Assembly: GCF_000005505.3 (NCBI RefSeq) | Contig: NC_016133.3 | Location: forward strand, 40,761,237-40,825,236 | Direction: 5' to 3' | DNA: 64,000 nucleotides | Origin: Brachypodium distachyon | Taxonomy: Eukaryota; Streptophyta; Magnoliopsida; Poales; Poaceae | Part shown: one piece after another, positions 61,299 to 64,000 of the stretch | How positions within the stretch are numbered: position 1 is the stretch's first letter | How the letters are laid out: each line of letters starts with the position of its first letter | Notes under the pieces: model-generated | The model's database searches: none | What the model saw: the letters and a program-made list of their open reading frames with translations, nothing else | What the model was told of the DNA's origin: nothing | Made by a program: the position numbers and the translations under genes

Positions 61299-61391
61299 CT
61301 CCCTCCGATACATAATAAGTGTCTTAGATTTAGTACAACTTTGTACTAAGTTAGTACAAAATCCGAGACACTTATTATGTATCAAAGGGAG
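61299..61391. mobile_element. Stowaway MITE, 93 bp
   Basis: Ends CTCCCTCCGATACATAATAA and TTATTATGTATCAAAGGGAG, palindromic TTAGTACAACTTTGTACTAA interior. TA on the right, TG on the left. It interrupts the end of the tandem array. Confidence 0.88.
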
Positions 61392-61394
61392 TAT

Positions 61395-62057
61395 ATTATT
61401 TGGTGGCACCTTTTAGGACTGAATTTTTTTTAATCAAAACGTACCAACAAAGATCTCATTTTGAAGATCTTATCGAAAAAAAATTAATCGTGAAAACAGA
61501 TCATAAATCGAGCTCACGGTTTAAGAGTTAAACCATTTTTAATCTTACGGTGTCTTTTTGCTATTTACCGTGCATCGTGCATGCTGCTTTTGTCAACTGT
61601 ACGTATGCATGCCGTTGCCGTTGATTTTGTCAGCTCCCTGGCGCGCGCGCTATTATTAGTGTCTTTTTTTATTAAAAAAGAAATACTGCTGCAGGAAGGC
61701 CGTCAATTCGTGAATTATGAGATGGCCTTATCTTGTTAACTGGCTGGGTTTGTTGTGCGTGTAGTAGATTTGACGGGACAAAACTGTACAGCTCCAGGTT
61801 GGGCAGATATTGGAACACGTTTTGCTGAGATAAAGGTGAAAATATTTGCCCACTAATAACTTGGCCTGTTTGGATTGAATGATTTCGTATGATTTTGGTA
61901 GGATTCTAACACATGGAATATATCCTCCGAAAGAATTTTCCTATATACAATCTTCAAAAGAATATATCCTCCGAAATTCCTATGAATTGGTTTCCTACAC
62001 CCGGATCCTATGGGAATTCTAGGTTAGACCTTATTTGGTTTATTTTAGTCAAATATA
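61395..62057. other. Intergenic, no gene recognised
   Basis: AT-rich sequence with short frames only. A repeated word GAATATATCCTCCGAAAGAA / AGAATATATCCTCCGAAATT occurs near 61917 and 61959. Confidence 0.4.
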
Positions 62058-62168
62058 CTCCTTCCGTCACATGTTAAGTGACTCAAATTTGTTCAAATAT
62101 TGATGTATCTATATCCAAAAAACGTCTAGATACATGTAATATTTCGTCATAATATGGGATGGAAGGAG
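62058..62168. mobile_element. Stowaway MITE, 111 bp
   Basis: Ends CTCCTTCCGTCACATGTTAA and ATAATATGGGATGGAAGGAG, TA on both sides (62056-62057, 62169-62170), TAGATACATGTAATATTTCG inside. Confidence 0.9.
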
Positions 62169-62530
62169 TACATTTTAAAGTTTTTGTTGTCATATAGTAA
62201 AACTTAAATTTGTTTAAAATAGTTTCTTCCTTTCGAGAAAATTATGTTCACTACACAAGAAAAATGTTGAAGATGATTTCCTTAATGATCGACAGGCAAT
62301 CGCTAACTGAAAAACATAAAATGCTTACTTTGTAACTTGCTGAAATAAAATGCCCTCACCTCTCAAGTTATTGGGCTACTGGTGCAAGTTACCTTGCCAC
62401 GCAAGACATTTAACCCGTGCCAAGTCAACATCACACACATGACATCAGGCTACAGTTACCTACGTTTGCTGAAGGGGTTTGTTTCTCCTGCCAGACGTTC
62501 GCTGTTCAAGGTGCTAATACAGGTCTATCA

Positions 62531-63263
62531 GAGCATCTTCAGTAGCCCTCAAAACAAAGCCCCTAAATCCTGTATAAGGGCTGTTTCTTAAATTTTTAGC
62601 CCCTACTTCAACTCAATCTTCACCAGTAGCCCCTAAACATCAGCCCCTATTTAGTTTTTCCATTTCACTGACTAGTGGGACCCTTTGTCAGTGGGTCAAA
62701 AAATTCCCCATCTTCCTCCCAGAGGAGCTTCTGGAGGAGGGCGGAGCAGCTCAACCGGCGGCCGGTGCAGGTCGCCACGGAGGGCCAGAGCGCGTCCAGC
62801 AAAGATGCGACGAGGCCACGACCGTGGCCGGGCGCTCACTAGGCGAGGCGGCCACTGTCCCTGCTTCCTCTGCGGCGGCGCACGTCGAGATGAGGTGGCG
62901 ACGCACGGCAGGATCGGCCTCGGCCTCGGCGTCGTCTTCTCTTTCGTCGATGACCCTGCCCACATCCCTGCACAGCTCACCCTCGCCATCGTCTTCTCCA
63001 TCCCCGAGGGCGCAGGCGGCGTACCGGCACAGAGGCGGAGGCGGCACGGGCCAGCGGTGAGGCGCGGGGGCAGCCGGCGGGGAGGCTCGGGGCGGCGGGG
63101 TATGTGGGCGGCGAGGTGGGCCGAGTCCCGCAGCAAGAGAGAGAGAAGAGAGAGACGTGGAGAGGGGAAAAGAGGAGTAGGGGCCATGCTGAAAACGTTT
63201 TTTTGGCTTTAGCCCCTAAAAACGGAGTAAGGGCCCTGTTTAGGAGCCCTGCTGAAGATGTTC
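62531..63263. mobile_element. Non-autonomous inverted-repeat element, 733 bp, GC-rich centre
   Basis: Left end GAGCATCTTCAGTAGCCCT is matched by AGGAGCCCTGCTGAAGATG TTC on the right. Inner words TAGCCCCTA and GGGGCTA recur near both ends. The centre 62700-63170 is GC-rich, with long overlapping frames on both strands. These are typical of captured host DNA but match no domain I recognise. The target duplication is unclear. Confidence 0.65.
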
Positions 63264-63277
63264 ATAGAACCTTTTTA

Positions 63278-64000
63278 GGGCATGTACAATGATTGATAAG
63301 ACAGCTTTATCTTATACCTTACATGTAATGGTGGAGAATAGGTGGTACAATGGATTACTTCTTATCGCTTTTCTAGCCAACTAATAGTTAATTAATTAGT
63401 ACAAGTTAATTAAATTCGTGGTGATCAGATGTGCCCGTGTATCTTTGTGGGCAGCAATACAAAATAAGTACATGATTGAAAGAAATGAACAAGTATGACC
63501 TAAAATATATGTATAGTTGCAAACTAGCATAAAGCATGTAGCTAAAGCTTACACCTTGTACGACATTGGTACATAGAGAATTCAACATATTTAAAAATTA
63601 CATCAAAATAATTTATTCAAACTAAGCAAAAATATTAATCATCGCCAAAGCGTTCCCAAATATTCTCGACTAAGTCACTCTTGAGCTGGATATGTGTTGG
63701 ACGATCACGAATAGAGGAACTTCTCCGTAGGTAATCTGCAAAGGAAACATGAGGACCAATTTGGACTTTAGGCGGAAGAGCGAACGATGTCCTTGGGTCC
63801 TTGTTCAAGTCCAACGGAACATGAATCATTCCTCGTTCATCTTCAACTATCATATCGTGAAGTATAACGCACGCTAGCATAATATGACGGACGGAAGACC
63901 GTCTCCACAATCGTGCCGGGCGACGTACAATGTTAAAACGTTTTTGCAACGCCCCAAAAGCCCGCTCGACTTCCTTCCTTGCCCCTTCCTGACTCTTTGC
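63278..64000 (-). mobile_element. PIF/Harbinger DNA transposon, 3' part, running off the window
   Basis: The terminus GGGCATGTACAATG at 63278, preceded by TTA (63275-63277), is the typical Harbinger inverted-repeat end and target word. It lies about 360 bp outside the transposase stop codon on the minus strand. The opposite end and its duplicate TTA lie beyond the window, so integrity cannot be judged. Confidence 0.72.
63635..64000 (-). CDS. PIF/Harbinger transposase, C-terminal part
   Basis: Minus-strand frame open from the window edge to a TAA at 63635-63637, 121 residues. It begins KSQEGARKEVERAFGALQKR, then LWRRSSVRHIMLACVILHDM. This is the end of the DDE_Tnp_4-type catalytic domain, and the Glu in KEVERAFG is in the position of the third catalytic acidic residue. 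It continues to a short tail ending ENIWERFGDD. No frameshift is visible in this part, so the copy may be young or even coding-competent. The two Asp residues and the DNA-binding partner gene are outside the window. Confidence 0.88.
   Translation of the reverse strand, partial: AKSQEGARKEVERAFGALQKRFNIVRRPARLWRRSSVRHIMLACVILHDMIVEDERGMIHVPLDLNKDPRTSFALPPKVQIGPHVSFADYLRRSSSIRDRPTHIQLKSDLVENIWERFGDD

Noticed and set aside
62685..63212. 175-codon plus and 163-codon minus frames
   Set aside because: They are complementary GC-rich shadows inside the inverted-repeat element, with low-complexity Arg/Pro-rich residues and no domain.

Overview
The window is nuclear DNA from a grass, most likely a Pooideae species. 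Three things point there. At least a dozen Stowaway-type MITEs carry the CTCCCTCCG...CGGAGGGAG termini typical of wheat, barley and Brachypodium relatives. The genes have standard GT-AG introns with strongly GC-rich first exons. The proteins have monocot-style sequences. About ten genes in 64 kb suggests a compact genome such as Brachypodium, or a gene-rich island of a larger one; this is inference. No bacterial operon, phage, CRISPR array or tRNA was seen.

Layout, left to right. 1-223 (-): the first two exons of a GH5 glucan 1,3-beta-glucosidase-like gene, cut by the window edge, with a 700-bp poly-A retroposon in its upstream region. 5.6-7.1 kb (+): a group Ia bHLH transcription factor, followed by a 506-bp Mutator-type MITE. 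9-12.4 kb: a TE-rich block with a 2-kb truncated LINE and a fragment of a BSK-like kinase. 14.0-16.1 kb (+): a small acidic helical protein of unknown function. 16.8-18.9 kb (+): a two-RRM chloroplast RNA-binding protein. 20.9-21.6 kb (+): a probable tail-anchored coiled-coil protein. 22.8-24.4 kb: clustered MITEs and a LINE tail. 26.1-26.9 kb (+): a uclacyanin-type phytocyanin. 30.2-30.6 kb (-): a classical arabinogalactan protein. 32.4-41.1 kb (-): a 15-exon LETM1-like protein. 42.5-46.1 kb (-): the bifunctional riboflavin enzyme RIBA. 48.8-53.4 kb (+): a plastid 2-oxoglutarate/malate translocator. 55.6-59.2 kb (+): an F-box/LRR protein. 60.5-64 kb: repeats, MITEs and the end of a PIF/Harbinger transposon running off the window.

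The genes are independent nuclear loci, not a co-regulated cluster. Several products (RNA-binding protein, RIBA, translocator) are expected in plastids, and two (phytocyanin, AGP) at the cell surface, but the sequence shows no functional link. Exon coordinates were assembled by hand from splice signals and reading-frame continuity. Most add up to a whole number of codons. The RIBA and F-box genes need non-obvious acceptors near their 5' ends.

I did not find a new molecular system. The most distinctive pattern is a series of poly-A/T retroposition events of very different sizes (11 bp to 2 kb). Most are flanked by near-perfect 9-16-bp target-site duplications, and several are only an A/T tail plus a few bases.
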